NCBI RefSeq assembly: GCF_026262505.1 | Contig: NC_067206.1 | Location: forward strand, 15,744,205-15,808,204 | Direction: 5' to 3' | Source of the DNA: Trichomonas vaginalis G3 | Taxonomy: Eukaryota; Parabasalia; Trichomonadida; Trichomonadidae | Length of the DNA stretch: 64,000 nucleotides | In this document: positions 53,206 to 62,898 of the stretch, one piece after another | How positions within the stretch are numbered: position 1 is the first letter of the stretch | Layout: the number at the start of each line of letters is the position of its first letter | Notes under the pieces: generated by a model | Databases searched by the model: none | Seen by the model: only the letters and a program-made list of their open reading frames with translations | What the model was told of the DNA's origin: nothing | Made by a program: the position numbers and the translations under genes

Positions 53206-54909
53206 TCATTCGTAATCATCATCAGAATCTGAAGAGTCAGAAGATGACGAGGATGAAGATGATGATGAAGACGAAGAAGAAGAAGATGAAGAGGATTTAG
53301 AAGTATCATTAGATGATTTTGCATCAGAATTGTTAACTGATTCTTTTTCACCTTCTTTTGAATTTGTCCGAACTGGAATAGTGACCAATTTAGCTTTTCT
53401 TAGTGGTGATTTCTTTGAAGTATGTGAAACGACCTGTTCAGACGGAATACCTGAATTATCATTACTAAATTGGAAATTCAAGGAAACAATTCTTTGCAAC
53501 TTTGTAATTACTCTCTTATTCAATAAAGAATAGAACCTATCCATCGGATTTGGCGGCAAAATTTTTGATTTTATTGCTGAACACATATCAAAGAGCAAAT
53601 TAGAATTTCCGCAGAGCGCGGCAATGTCGAGTGGTGTTACATCATGTAATTCATGCTCATTAAATTGGTATACAGGAACTTTGTAAAAGAAATTAGCTCC
53701 ATTAGACAAAAAATTAATAACTGCTTTTTCATTATCGTTTTCTATTGCATAAGTCAATGCTGTTCCTGAATTCTTGAGCACTTTATTGATATCTGCTCCT
53801 TTGGAAAGTAAATAATTCAGACAATCCTTATTTTCTGAGTGAATAGAGGCCATTAGTGGTGTCACATTATTATGTTCAATATTAGGATCAACGCCGATCT
53901 CAATTAAGTACTGAACAATCTCAATAGCGTTACATGAACATGCAATTAAGAAAGGAAGTGAATAATTTTCAGAATCTTCTGGCACATAATCATATTTGCA
54001 TCCATTAGATATTAAATGTTGGAATAATGGATAACAATTCATTTCACATGCCAAACCAAGAGGATTAAAAACTTGAACGCTATGAATCTTTCTTTGCGTT
54101 GTTAAGTTTATATCGAAACCATTTTCTATTAAGAATAATGCTGCTCTTATGTTTGAATTTACAAGGCATTCCGCAATTGTAATATTTTTTCCGTAAATTC
54201 CGCGTTTTATTAAATTATCAGCAATCTCGTTGTTATGGTACTTGATTGCATTGTATAAACAATCCTCGTCAACGCCGAATATCTCATGACAGTAACCAAT
54301 TATTTCTGGATTTCCTCCTTGATAAGCGTGGTACAATGTCTTTTTATCTATCTCAGCATTATTCTTCAATAAAAAGCAAAATATATTGACAGAGCCGCAG
54401 CTTGCTGCAAGCTCAATGAGATTAAATGTACCAAGTATTGGATCTTTGCGGTGACCAATAGAAATTTTAGAAGAATTCATCATTTCTTTGAATTTGTCTA
54501 AATCATCATCATATATCACTTTGTAAATTGGATTTGGACCTCTCTTGAGTTCTTTTTCGATATTCAATTTATCTTTGGAGCGATGAGGAGTAGATTTGTT
54601 GTATTCTATAGCAAATTCGTTGTAAATTGATGTTTTTGATTTCCTGTAACACTTCAAAGATCTGAGAAGATTAACGGAAATTTTAACTTTTTTGTGACAT
54701 AAGACACAAATTGTATTTAGCGTATAAAGGATAAACTCGGGAGATACATTTTTGGTAAGTACAGATGTAAGTTTGTTAGCAACACTTATAATGTTTTCTT
54801 GATTCAAATTCCACAGCATATCTTCAGTCTGAACAATAGGCAATAGTTCCTCTGGTATGTTGATATCGAATAAGCTTTTGACTTTGAAACTATTGTCTGT
54901 AGATGACAT
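53206..54909 (-). CDS. Ankyrin-repeat protein with poly-serine tail
   Basis: An open frame of 567 residues. The N-terminal half (about 1-150) is helical and of the DUF3447-associated type common in Trichomonas. Ankyrin repeats follow from about 155 to 450: NLIELAASCGSVNIFCFLLK, LPFLIACSCNAIEIVQYLIE, TPLMASIHSENKDCLNYLLS, TALTYAIENDNEKAVINFLS, TPLDIAALCGNSNLLFDMC. The C-terminus is a run of about 20 serines followed by an acidic SDSSDSDDDYE, a likely kinase target. TCATAT about 12 bases before the ATG is an initiator. Such proteins form a huge family in this organism; partner unknown. Confidence 0.9.
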   Translation of the reverse strand: MSSTDNSFKVKSLFDINIPEELLPIVQTEDMLWNLNQENIISVANKLTSVLTKNVSPEFILYTLNTICVLCHKKVKISVNLLRSLKCYRKSKTSIYNEFAIEYNKSTPHRSKDKLNIEKELKRGPNPIYKVIYDDDLDKFKEMMNSSKISIGHRKDPILGTFNLIELAASCGSVNIFCFLLKNNAEIDKKTLYHAYQGGNPEIIGYCHEIFGVDEDCLYNAIKYHNNEIADNLIKRGIYGKNITIAECLVNSNIRAALFLIENGFDINLTTQRKIHSVQVFNPLGLACEMNCYPLFQHLISNGCKYDYVPEDSENYSLPFLIACSCNAIEIVQYLIEIGVDPNIEHNNVTPLMASIHSENKDCLNYLLSKGADINKVLKNSGTALTYAIENDNEKAVINFLSNGANFFYKVPVYQFNEHELHDVTPLDIAALCGNSNLLFDMCSAIKSKILPPNPMDRFYSLLNKRVITKLQRIVSLNFQFSNDNSGIPSEQVVSHTSKKSPLRKAKLVTIPVRTNSKEGEKESVNNSDAKSSNDTSKSSSSSSSSSSSSSSSSSSSDSSDSDDDYE

Positions 54910-55159
54910 GAAAAAAGGATATGAAAAGAAAAATAAATAAAAAAAAATTCATTACATATACTTTTGATATTTCCCCTCCATCTAAAGATGCCGCTTGGGG
55001 AACAATTAATCTTCTGTGCTATGGAAGTGTTCAAATGAGAGGAAATGCTGGACTATGAGCATGAAAAAAAAATTCCTTATGATTTTTATGGTACGGTACT
55101 CCTGATATTTTCCCTCCATCTAAGGATGCCAATTGGGGGTCCGACCAAATATTTTTTTA
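54910..55159. repeat. Direct repeat upstream of the ankyrin gene
   Basis: Two copies of a 25-30 bp sequence (ccctccatcta then aggatgcc..ttgggg) lie at about 54973 and 55113, 140 bp apart. aattgggggtccgaccaaat at about 55126 has a good inverted match at about 58300-58325. Possibly the end of an old element. Confidence 0.5.
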
Positions 55160-56126
55160 CATAAATCTTCGAAACTTCTTTTTCTGGAATCATTCGAAAT
55201 GATTCAAGAACAAACAAGCACAATCAGGGTGTATATTGTCAGAAGCAAACAACATGTCCCTGATCTAGCAAATTTTGTAGATAAGATCACTGGAATTTTA
55301 TATGAAAATTTATATAACATAAAATATCTCATAAAAACATTTTCGGATTGAGTTTATCGATGTTTACGCAATTAAAACAAAGAAATTCAATCTTCTTGCG
55401 AAAACTCGTCAGAATTAAATCCTCACGATGATGAAAATCTGAAATATTTTACAAAACTCAAACAAATGCGTCACCATAAAGAAAATTGCTCAGTTGTAGT
55501 TCAAAATGGAAAAATATTTCATTTAAAGAGGAAAGATCTCTCGATTTTTCGATAAATTGAACAAATTATACGACTAATAACTTGGAATAAAAGAATAGTT
55601 CTTTGTCAGAAATCTACTCATGCTCACATACCGAAATCATTGGAAAAATTCATAATGAAATAGAAAAACAAACTACGCTTGAAACACAACTAGAAGTCAT
55701 TACAGCAAAAGCAACAGATTTGAAAACTTATGCAAACAGACAAAAAAAAGTTGACTCAGCCATGCGTGGAGTAGGGGTAATTTTAGCTAAAAGTGACACA
55801 CCCGTGAAGGGTGTGATTACCGATCGGTAATTTCGACAGTTTAGAATTTAAAATTTTTTATGGAACTGTTGCGAGTTTCATAAAGAATTTAAGGAATATA
55901 AGCAAAGATTTGAATCAAAATCTTAGACCTAAGCCGCTCGATTCGCTCGCGGCTTCCGCGAATTACAGATCAGCAAAGATTTGAATCAAAATCTTCGAAC
56001 TAAGCCGATCGCTTCGCTCGCGGCTTTCTTTATTATTTTAAATTTGCATATTTCCATCAAAAGTTCATAAGGTAAAAAATTTCGTTTATTTTTACTAAGA
56101 AAAAAAGGTTTTTGATAATAAATTTA

Positions 56127-56959
56127 TTTTATTTCGAAAAAGTAACAATAATCGTAAAAGGGTATTGATAGGCTTGCTAAAGTAACTAATTTTAGCTGTC
56201 AAATACTTTTGTATTTTGAAGTAAATTAGTATAAATTTGTTTTTACTTTTATTTCGAAAAAGTAACAATAATCGTAAAAGGGTATTGATAGGCTTGCTAA
56301 AGTAACTAATTTTAGCTGTCAAATACTTTTGTATTTTGAAGTAAATTAGTATAAATTTGTTTTTACTTTTATTTCGAAAAAGTAACAATAATCGTAAAAG
56401 GGTATTGATAGGCTTGCTAAAGTAACTAATTTTAGCTGTCAAATACTTTTGTATTTTGAAGTAAATTAGTATAAATTTGTTTTTACTTTTATTTCGAAAA
56501 AGTAACAATAATCGTAAAAGGGTATTGATAGGCTTGCTAAAGTAACTAATTTTAGCTGTCAAATACTTTTGTATTTTGAAGTAAATTAGTATAAATTTGT
56601 TTTTACTTTTATTTCGAAAAAGTAACAATAATCGTAAAAGGGTATTGATAGGCTTGCTAAAGTAACTAATTTTAGCTGTCAAATACTTTTGTATTTTGAA
56701 GTAAATTAGTATAAATTTGTTTTTACTTTTATTTCGAAAAAGTAACAATAATCGTAAAAGGGTATTGATAGGCTTGCTAAAGTAACTAATTTTAGCTGTC
56801 AAATACTTTTGTATTTTGAAGTAAATTAGTATAAATTTGTTTTTACTTTTATTTCGAAAAAGTAACAATAATCGTAAAAGGGTATTGATAGGCTTGCTAA
56901 AGTAACTAATTTTAGCTGTCAAATACTTTTGTATTTTGAAGTAAATTAGTATAAATTTG
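56127..56959. repeat. 120-bp tandem repeat, 7 copies
   Basis: Seven units with exact 120-bp period, almost without differences, each with ttagctgtcaaatactttt, the reverse of the units in MULE A at 12479-12718. A 275-codon frame runs through the array on the minus strand only because the period is divisible by three. Homogeneity suggests recent expansion. Confidence 0.95.
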
Positions 56960-57000
56960 ATATTATTTTAACTCCCTTTGAAAACCTCAATTTTCCATAC

Positions 57001-57062
57001 AGAGGGAACGGGAATAGCATCCAATATTCCCTGAGAATGGTTGCGCATTCTCAGTTCCCTCT
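57001..57062. repeat. Three-way-junction palindrome in A'
   Basis: The inverse of 12376-12437: agagggaac, gggaata/tattccc, tgagaat/attctca, gttccctct. The sequence is kept although the transposase is gone, which fits a terminal structure needed for movement. Confidence 0.75.
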
Positions 57063-57175
57063 ATATTTCAAACGAAGCTCTCATCGGTCTTTTTTTTAAT
57101 ACTAAACGTTTTTTTTTCCTGTCACTTTTAGCTAAAATTTGGGTTTGCCGCCATGCGTGTTGGTTGATACCTAAA

Positions 57176-59217
57176 ATTCAAATCTAGATTTAAAAATATA
57201 AATCACAAATTGAATCTTGAAAACTAAGATAATAAACGCTTAAGGGGTGAATTTCTGAGGTTTACAATTTCAAACAAAAGTCTGTTTCCTTACTCATCTG
57301 TTATTGTTGAACTGGAATAATGAAATGGAATATAAAAACCTACATGAGATAATGCACATATATGATTTTGAAGTTCTATAGTAAAAAAATATAATTTGGA
57401 ATAATCCTGAAATCCGTATTATAGGACTATTTTGCATTATTCTTTAATATAGTACTTATATAGATAAAGGAAACACAGTTCAAATGAAATATTATGTTAA
57501 ATAAAATTATTCATTAAATTTCAATTTTTGAATTTCAAAATTAAGTAATGAAACATTACGCACTTTTCTGAGTTATAAACAACTGCACCATTCATTTAAA
57601 TAGATATTGAGTATGATTTTTGTGTTTTTCCGGGAAAAATTTAAAAAAGTCGGGGGTTTTATTCTCAATTATCTCTTGATAGAAAGCTTAAAACAAAAAT
57701 CCGTTATATCAAAAGATAGATATTTATCTATATTTTAATGCTATTATGCTATGAACATATAAATTATTAGTGCTACTATGTTATTAATTTTGTATCAATA
57801 TTTTCATTTTTTGAATTATTGACAGAATATATTATGATAACAATATATATAAACAAATGCATAGTGGAAGCACAATGTGTATTTATCTGAATATAATGAT
57901 TTAAAGCTTTATGGATTGAGTTTTATTTTTAACAAATTATTCACCTTTCCGTTAGATTGATGGATTAAAAATCCGTCACATCAAACTCTAAGTCTACTAT
58001 TAAAACTCATATTTCATTAGGAATGAAAGTTCGAAAATGAAGCCTCATTGAGTTATTAATTTTTTAAATTTGAAAAAATATTTTTTTGTTCTCAATATAT
58101 AATAAATTTATTAAATACCCTATTATGCCTTATGATGAAGCATGTTATAAAACTTTATATGCCGCCAGCAAAACAAGGAAATATTAAATATTAAGGGAGA
58201 AAAGATGAAATTATGGTGGAAATGTAAACTTCAGAATTTAACCCCTTAATAAAAAATTCACCATTTGGGACAATTGCGTTCCCCAAGACTTCCAAAATTA
58301 TTTGGTCGGATCCCCAATTATACCCAAACCGTCATCCTTAATTTAATATTAATTTTTATCAATTTCAAGGGTCCACAGTTCATTTTCATTGCTCTTTCAA
58401 AAATTGAATGCTAAAATGAGAATTTTGTCTTCATATCGAATCGATTTTTTTAGAGCTTCTTGGTTATCGAAATCCAAAAATTCTATTAAAAACACCATAT
58501 AAATATGATATCAAATCAGAATCTATAATTAAATTTGGGCCATGACATATAAATAGAGCGTAATCCTTCGCTTGGCCGGACTCTGGACCCTTAACAACGT
58601 AATCAACAATTTTGAGAGAAAAGAAATTTTGAATAAATGATATATTTAATTACTCATTTGTATATAGATATTTTATTCATTATTTATTTGAAATTTAATT
58701 ATTGGGTGAAAATATTTTTTCGATAAATGTCAGAATCTTAAGTTAGTATCCATAATTTCGGTACCAAGGGTCTACGCCCCTCGGAACCAAAATTATTGGA
58801 TTTGATAAAAACCGTTTGACACGTAAAATACATTTGACATTTACAAAAAATAAAAAAAATTAATTTTTTAAAAAATAAACTTAAAAATTAACGTTAAAAT
58901 TTTTGACACTTTACAAAATAAAAAATATTTTTTAAAAAAATAAACTTAAAAATTAACGTTAAAATTTTTGACACTTCACAAAATAAAAAAAATAATTTTT
59001 CAAAAATAAACTTTAAAAAATTAACGTTAAAATTTTTTATTTATTTATTTTTTATCATAGATTTTAACACCCAGAGTAAAAAAATAATTTTTTAAAAATA
59101 AATTAACTCAAAAAATTTTTAATTTCTGTATATACTAAATTTTTCATAAATGATAAAATTAATTTTAGGGTATATCTAACCCGATATCTAACCTCATTTC
59201 TAACCTCGCGAATTTTC
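57176..59217. other. Gene-free A+T-rich region
   Basis: About 2 kb without supported genes. Two features stand out: the inverted match to 55126 (ccgaccaaat type) at about 58300-58325, and the three tandem units at about 58850-59040. The passage from host-type spacer to the second Maverick lies somewhere near 58.8-59.2 kb. Confidence 0.4.
58850..59045. repeat. Tandem repeat, about 3 copies of 60-65 bp
   Basis: Three units with cttaaaaattaacgttaaaa and tttttgacactt(t/c)acaaaa. The last is shortened. The phrase gacactttacaaaa also occurs at about 60440, inside the second Maverick, so these units may belong to it. Confidence 0.75.
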
Positions 59218-60051
59218 TTATAAAGTTGCGATAGTTGAATTCAGTAACTGAGCCTCAAGGAAGAAAACATCCTTTCCGTCTTCGGGTAACACAACGGGGC
59301 ATTTATGATCATGTGTAGAATACATATCAATCCAAAACTCTCTATTATTTCCTGATAACTTATAATATTTAATATTTGTTAATGGTGATGATCTAGTATG
59401 TCCAATAAATTCATTTTCAACCCCTTTAGCGATATTTGAATATAAAATGACTTGTTTTCTGTCCCATACATTATATGTTATTATTGGTAATAATACTGTT
59501 CGTTCTTCTCCTGGTTTATAATTAAATACATTCATGAAGTCTTCATTATACTGAGAAATTTTAAAACCTATCCTAAAATCACTTTGTCTCTTTTCTGCTA
59601 TTTCATTAAACGGTGAGTATATAACCAATGTGCATGTATGTGAATCATCTATTTGTTCAATAAATTCATAATGAAAGTCTATAATTTGTGGTTGAATTCC
59701 TTCTTCTTTTAATTTATCAAGATACACATTTAATCCTAAAGCGTTTTTGTTAAATTTCTTTTCGAAAATTTCGTTAAAATCACTCATGCATTCATATAAT
59801 GTTGTATCATCTTTGAAATATTTATATATGTGAATAGTTTTCTTAAATTCTTGGGTTTCGTTTATAACAACAACTTCGAGCTCAACCTTTCTAAATCCTC
59901 GTGTTATATACATACTTGATAAACCAATATATTTTTCGTTTATATTAACAGACCAGTCAATAGGTAATTTAAATGTGATTCTATTTCCATTTATTTTAAC
60001 ATTTTCGTCTTCAGAACTGAAAGCAACTGTTAAAGGTACTTGTCTATACAT
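59218..60051 (-). CDS. Penton-like minor capsid protein candidate
   Basis: A 277-residue open frame. NRITFKLPIDWSVNINEKYI and GLSSMYITRGFRKVELEVVV open a beta-rich protein. The later segment LPIITYNVWDRKQVILYSNI and GVENEFIGHTRSSPLTNIKY resembles the minor capsid (penton-like) protein of Polintons and their relatives, in which a 'ysniv....vG.....ll' pattern occurs. It would form the vertices of the particle. The start motif TTTTTGTTTGTAATAAATG precedes it. Confidence 0.55.
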   Translation of the reverse strand: MYRQVPLTVAFSSEDENVKINGNRITFKLPIDWSVNINEKYIGLSSMYITRGFRKVELEVVVINETQEFKKTIHIYKYFKDDTTLYECMSDFNEIFEKKFNKNALGLNVYLDKLKEEGIQPQIIDFHYEFIEQIDDSHTCTLVIYSPFNEIAEKRQSDFRIGFKISQYNEDFMNVFNYKPGEERTVLLPIITYNVWDRKQVILYSNIAKGVENEFIGHTRSSPLTNIKYYKLSGNNREFWIDMYSTHDHKCPVVLPEDGKDVFFLEAQLLNSTIATL

Positions 60052-60075
60052 TTATTACAAACAAAAATATATCAT

Positions 60076-60318
60076 TTATTCTTTCTTCTCAACGGATTCA
60101 GCCTTTTCCTTCTCCGCCTTTTCTTTAGCCTCACGTTCTCTTTTTGCTTTCATTCGCGGGTTCTTCTCTCTTCCTGCAGCTAATGCGGCTAACTGCTTTT
60201 TACTTAATTTCCTTTTTGGTTTTTCTGGTTTTTCTTCTGTTTTTGATGTCTTTAGTTCTGTTAATATCTGCTCACGAATTTCTTTTTTGATGGCTTCAAT
60301 ATCTAATCCCTGACTCAT
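60076..60318 (-). CDS. Small lysine-rich protein, 80 aa
   Basis: Starts MSQGLDIEAIKKEIREQILT and continues with KRKLSKKQLAALAAGREKN and a K/E-rich helix (KREREAKEKAEKEKAESVEK). Preceded by TTTTTTATCGGTAATCAAATG. Basic and helical: a DNA-binding or core protein is likely, by composition only. It lies 24 bases before the penton-like gene in the same direction. Confidence 0.6.
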   Translation of the reverse strand: MSQGLDIEAIKKEIREQILTELKTSKTEEKPEKPKRKLSKKQLAALAAGREKNPRMKAKREREAKEKAEKEKAESVEKKE

Positions 60319-60482
60319 TTGATTACCGATAAAAAATTCAAAATTTAAAAATTTTATTTGAATTAAATATGAGCCTATAGTTAGTATACATATAATGTGT
60401 ACTGAGGCACTGCGCGCCTCCTTACCCATTATATGTGAATTTGACACTTTACAAAACCATTAACGTATATTTTACAACACAA

Positions 60483-60600
60483 ACGACAACACTAACATAA
60501 CCTTAAATATTTATAAAGCCGCCAACCACTTCACCTCACTAACGTTTTCACAAACGACTTCACTACTGTAAAAATAAACGTTCTCACTTACAAAAGTATT
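60483..60600. repeat. Intergenic direct repeat, copy 1
   Basis: aacactaacataaccttaaa, tatttataaagccgccaacc and acttcacctcactaacg recur with small changes at about 61845-61965. Both stretches contain several copies of cactaac(g/t) and aataaacgttctcact. A shared regulatory block is possible. Confidence 0.7.
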
Positions 60601-60910
60601 GCAACTCCTCCCATTGCTGTGCTTCACACAATACTTCATATTCTTCAGTATCGCTGCTGTCGCTCCAATCGTCAGAGTCAAAGTCACTGTCAAAATAAAT
60701 GTTAGTAAGTTTTGACAAAGCTAATGAAACACGTTTACCGTTTGTATCGTATGCTTGTATAAACTTTCCATTCTTCATTCCTTCATAAACGCTCAAACTA
60801 ACTTTACCCTTTCTCCCTCGTATCTGATAGAATGTATTTTCACGAGGAACGAAGAACAAATTCTTGAACTCATGACTGTTGTAGTTTGTTATCTCAATAG
60901 TTTTCGTCAT
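60584..60910 (-). CDS. Maverick 2 hypothetical protein, 108 aa
   Basis: Open frame with start MTKTIEITNYNSHEFKNLFF after TTTTATTTTTATATAAATG. The middle is basic (IRGRKGKVSLSVYEGMKNGK) and the end acidic (DSDFDSDDWSDSSDTEEYEV). Not recognised. Confidence 0.55.
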   Translation of the reverse strand: MTKTIEITNYNSHEFKNLFFVPRENTFYQIRGRKGKVSLSVYEGMKNGKFIQAYDTNGKRVSLALSKLTNIYFDSDFDSDDWSDSSDTEEYEVLCEAQQWEELQYFCK

Positions 60911-61060
60911 TTATATAAAAATAAAATAAAAAATAAACTTAAAAATTAATGATATCACCACCCTCACACGTATGAAAACATAGCACAAAAAAAATTTAGG
61001 TGAAGTGGTGAGATTTCACCTCTTTTTTCACCCGGTTTTCACCCTGTTGAATTCATTGCT

Positions 61061-61297
61061 TTATAACTCTCTTCCTTTCTCCAACTCTTCTAACTTCTTC
61101 TTAAGTTCAGCAATGTTGTCCTCATGAAGTTTAATCTTCCTTAATATACCTTCTCTATCTAATGGTTGCTTTATCTTTCTAAACTGAACTCTACCATCCT
61201 TCATAGTATGAATGTAAAAACCTTCTGGAATAGTTCCTGATTTAATGTATTCTACCAAAAACTTTTGTTTCATTGCTTCAGTGACTTTAGTCGTCAT
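61061..61297 (-). CDS. Maverick 2 small protein, 78 aa
   Basis: Starts MTTKVTEAMKQKFLVEYIKS; SGTIPEGFYIHTMKDGRVQF is a compact middle, and the C-terminus is a heptad-rich helix (KLHEDNIAELKKKLEELEKG). The coiled coil suggests a dimer. Function unknown. Confidence 0.55.
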   Translation of the reverse strand: MTTKVTEAMKQKFLVEYIKSGTIPEGFYIHTMKDGRVQFRKIKQPLDREGILRKIKLHEDNIAELKKKLEELEKGREL

Positions 61298-62116
61298 TTT
61301 ACTCTAAGGTGAAGCTAGCACAGCGATAATGGATTTCATGACTTTTTAGTATTTCATGCAATCTTAACAGATAGCCTTACAAGTACTTCCAGTGTCCCTA
61401 GCTATCCCTCCTTTTTATATAACTCCATGACATTTATAATCTCGCGAAACTTAACAGGTAGCATAACAGATTAAAATCAGATGAGGTTTTGAACCAAAAT
61501 TTCTAAGCAACGTTGTCAAGGATTTTGAGGAACTAGGGGCAGAGTGTGGCAAAGTCCAAGATTTAATTTATCTTCATCTGTTTCATCAACTATCTCATCT
61601 AATATGCCAATATTTTATTCATAACTCGTGGCAAACCCACTAACTTTCATTATGTTCATCTGCATGCTTCATCTGATAGAAAGTATGACTTTCATTAACT
61701 CTGTGAGATAATGAAAACTACTAGGGACAGAGACCATGGCAAAGTTTATGACTTTCATTATTTCCAGAACTTAATGAAAACTACTAGGGACAGAGACCAT
61801 GGCAAAGTTCATGATTTAATTTATTCTCTCACTAACAACAAACACAAACTCCAACACTAACTTAACCTTAAATATTTACAAAGCCACCAACCACTTCACT
61901 TCACTAACGAACTCACTAATGTAAAAAATAAACGTTCTCACTATCGTTCTCACTAACGACTTCACTAATGTTCTCATAAATTTTCCTCAATATCTTCATC
62001 ATCAGTGTTAACCCTATTGTAGTCATCTTTAGTAGGAAATAAAAAAATATTTTTTGAAAAAATTAGATTAGATTTTTTTAAGTTATTTTTCAAAATAATT
62101 TAATATTTTTATTTTA
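61298..62116. repeat. Gene-free stretch with short repeats
   Basis: No gene. A 38-bp unit (actactagggacagagaccatggcaaagtt type) occurs at about 61719 and 61782, and a related phrase near 61530. About 61845-61965 is the second copy of the block at 60483-60600. It separates convergent and divergent genes and probably holds promoters for the gene at 62117. Confidence 0.6.
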
Positions 62117-62590
62117 ATGAAACACATGCAAGATTGCAAGTTCTTTTCATACAATGCTCTCGCTACTGTCATCAAGAATGAGTTCAATAATGCTCCAAAT
62201 GTTAATGTTATCTTTAACAAGAAGTTTGTGAAAGAATCTAAGTTTGGTCAGTATGTCAGACCATTAGCTATCGTCATTGACCGCAAACGTTATACTTCAC
62301 AAGAGTTAGCAGTAGTTTTGAAACAAAAGAGTTTCTTCGTGAATGTCAAAGATACTCATTATACTATCATAAAGAACTCTAACGTTGACTTCTTCAGTAT
62401 TGCTATGAATCTTTCCGAACAGAAAGAATATAAGAAGGGTGAAACATCTGTGAAATATTATCCTTCATCTCTGAAGACAATAACGAACAAAGATGTTATA
62501 CAGAAATTCTTACCAAAGGTTGAAGAAGCTTCTATTGACATTGACGAAGGAAGTGAAATGGTTGAAGAAATAGACCCTGAAGCTATTTAA
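62117..62590 (+). CDS. Maverick 2 hypothetical protein, 157 aa
   Basis: Open frame with start MKHMQDCKFFSYNALATVIK after ATATTTTTATTTTAATG. Contains VRPLAIVIDRKRYTSQELAV and an acidic end (EASIDIDEGSEMVEEIDPEA). The pattern is that of a small folded protein; no family recognised. It converges with 62609-62824. Confidence 0.55.
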   Translation: MKHMQDCKFFSYNALATVIKNEFNNAPNVNVIFNKKFVKESKFGQYVRPLAIVIDRKRYTSQELAVVLKQKSFFVNVKDTHYTIIKNSNVDFFSIAMNLSEQKEYKKGETSVKYYPSSLKTITNKDVIQKFLPKVEEASIDIDEGSEMVEEIDPEAI

Positions 62591-62608
62591 CCAAAAATAT
62601 ATTTTTGG

Positions 62609-62824
62609 TTAGTCTTCATATGGATATTTTACAACAATTCCCCAATGTATAAACTTTTCATACGCTTTTTCATAAGCTTTATATACCTTCAGAAATTTTG
62701 CATAATCTTTAGAAGCATTTAGATATTGTTTAAATGCTTTGTATGTCTTCAGAAATTTTGCATAATCTTTTACATGTTGTTCGTTCTCTTCTTCTGTCAT
62801 GAGTTCCGAATATTCTAAATTCAT
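62609..62824 (-). CDS. Maverick 2 small protein with internal repeat, 71 aa
   Basis: KDYAKFLKTYKAFKQYLNAS is followed by a second KDYAKFLKVYKAYEKAYEKF, an 18-20-residue internal duplication visible also in the DNA. Tyrosine- and lysine-rich helices. Unknown role. Confidence 0.55.
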   Translation of the reverse strand: MNLEYSELMTEEENEQHVKDYAKFLKTYKAFKQYLNASKDYAKFLKVYKAYEKAYEKFIHWGIVVKYPYED

Positions 62825-62898
62825 GTTCTTTCATATGAGATAAAATTTTATAAAAAAAATAAAATTAGCTTAGATTTTTTCATTCTTCCTCTTTGAAG

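Larger units (their letters stand above)
55769..57149. mobile_element. MULE A' (transposase-less relative of MULE A)
   Basis: A 1.38-kb element in the opposite orientation to MULE A, with a perfect 10-bp target duplication (gccatgcgtg, 55759-55768 and 57150-57159). The ends match MULE A over their whole length by eye: gagtaggggtaattttagct on the left, ggcaaacccaaattttagct read backwards on the right, both followed by aaaagtgaca. It retains the 71-bp repeat units, seven 120-bp repeats and the three-way-junction palindrome, but no transposase; it is probably moved by the enzyme of an A-type MULE. Confidence 0.9.
55160..57175 (+). pseudogene. Decayed gene interrupted by A'
   Basis: Plus-strand pieces look coding but out of one frame: EMIQEQTSTIRVYIVRSKQH (about 55195), ENLKYFTKLKQMRHHKENCS (about 55430) and a helical tail IHNEIEKQTTLETQLEVITA ending in KKVDSAMR (55650-55768). 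The A' element inserted next to that point, and the last codons before a stop continue after its right end at about 57160. The family is not recognised. At least two frame changes occur before the insertion. Confidence 0.5.

Noticed and set aside
56095-56922. 275-codon frame with seven identical 40-residue units
   Set aside because: Same cause as above; an in-phase tandem DNA repeat, not a protein gene.
57176-58800. Non-coding RNA or riboswitch
   Set aside because: No conserved RNA motif or credible fold was seen; the sequence is ordinary A+T-rich spacer.
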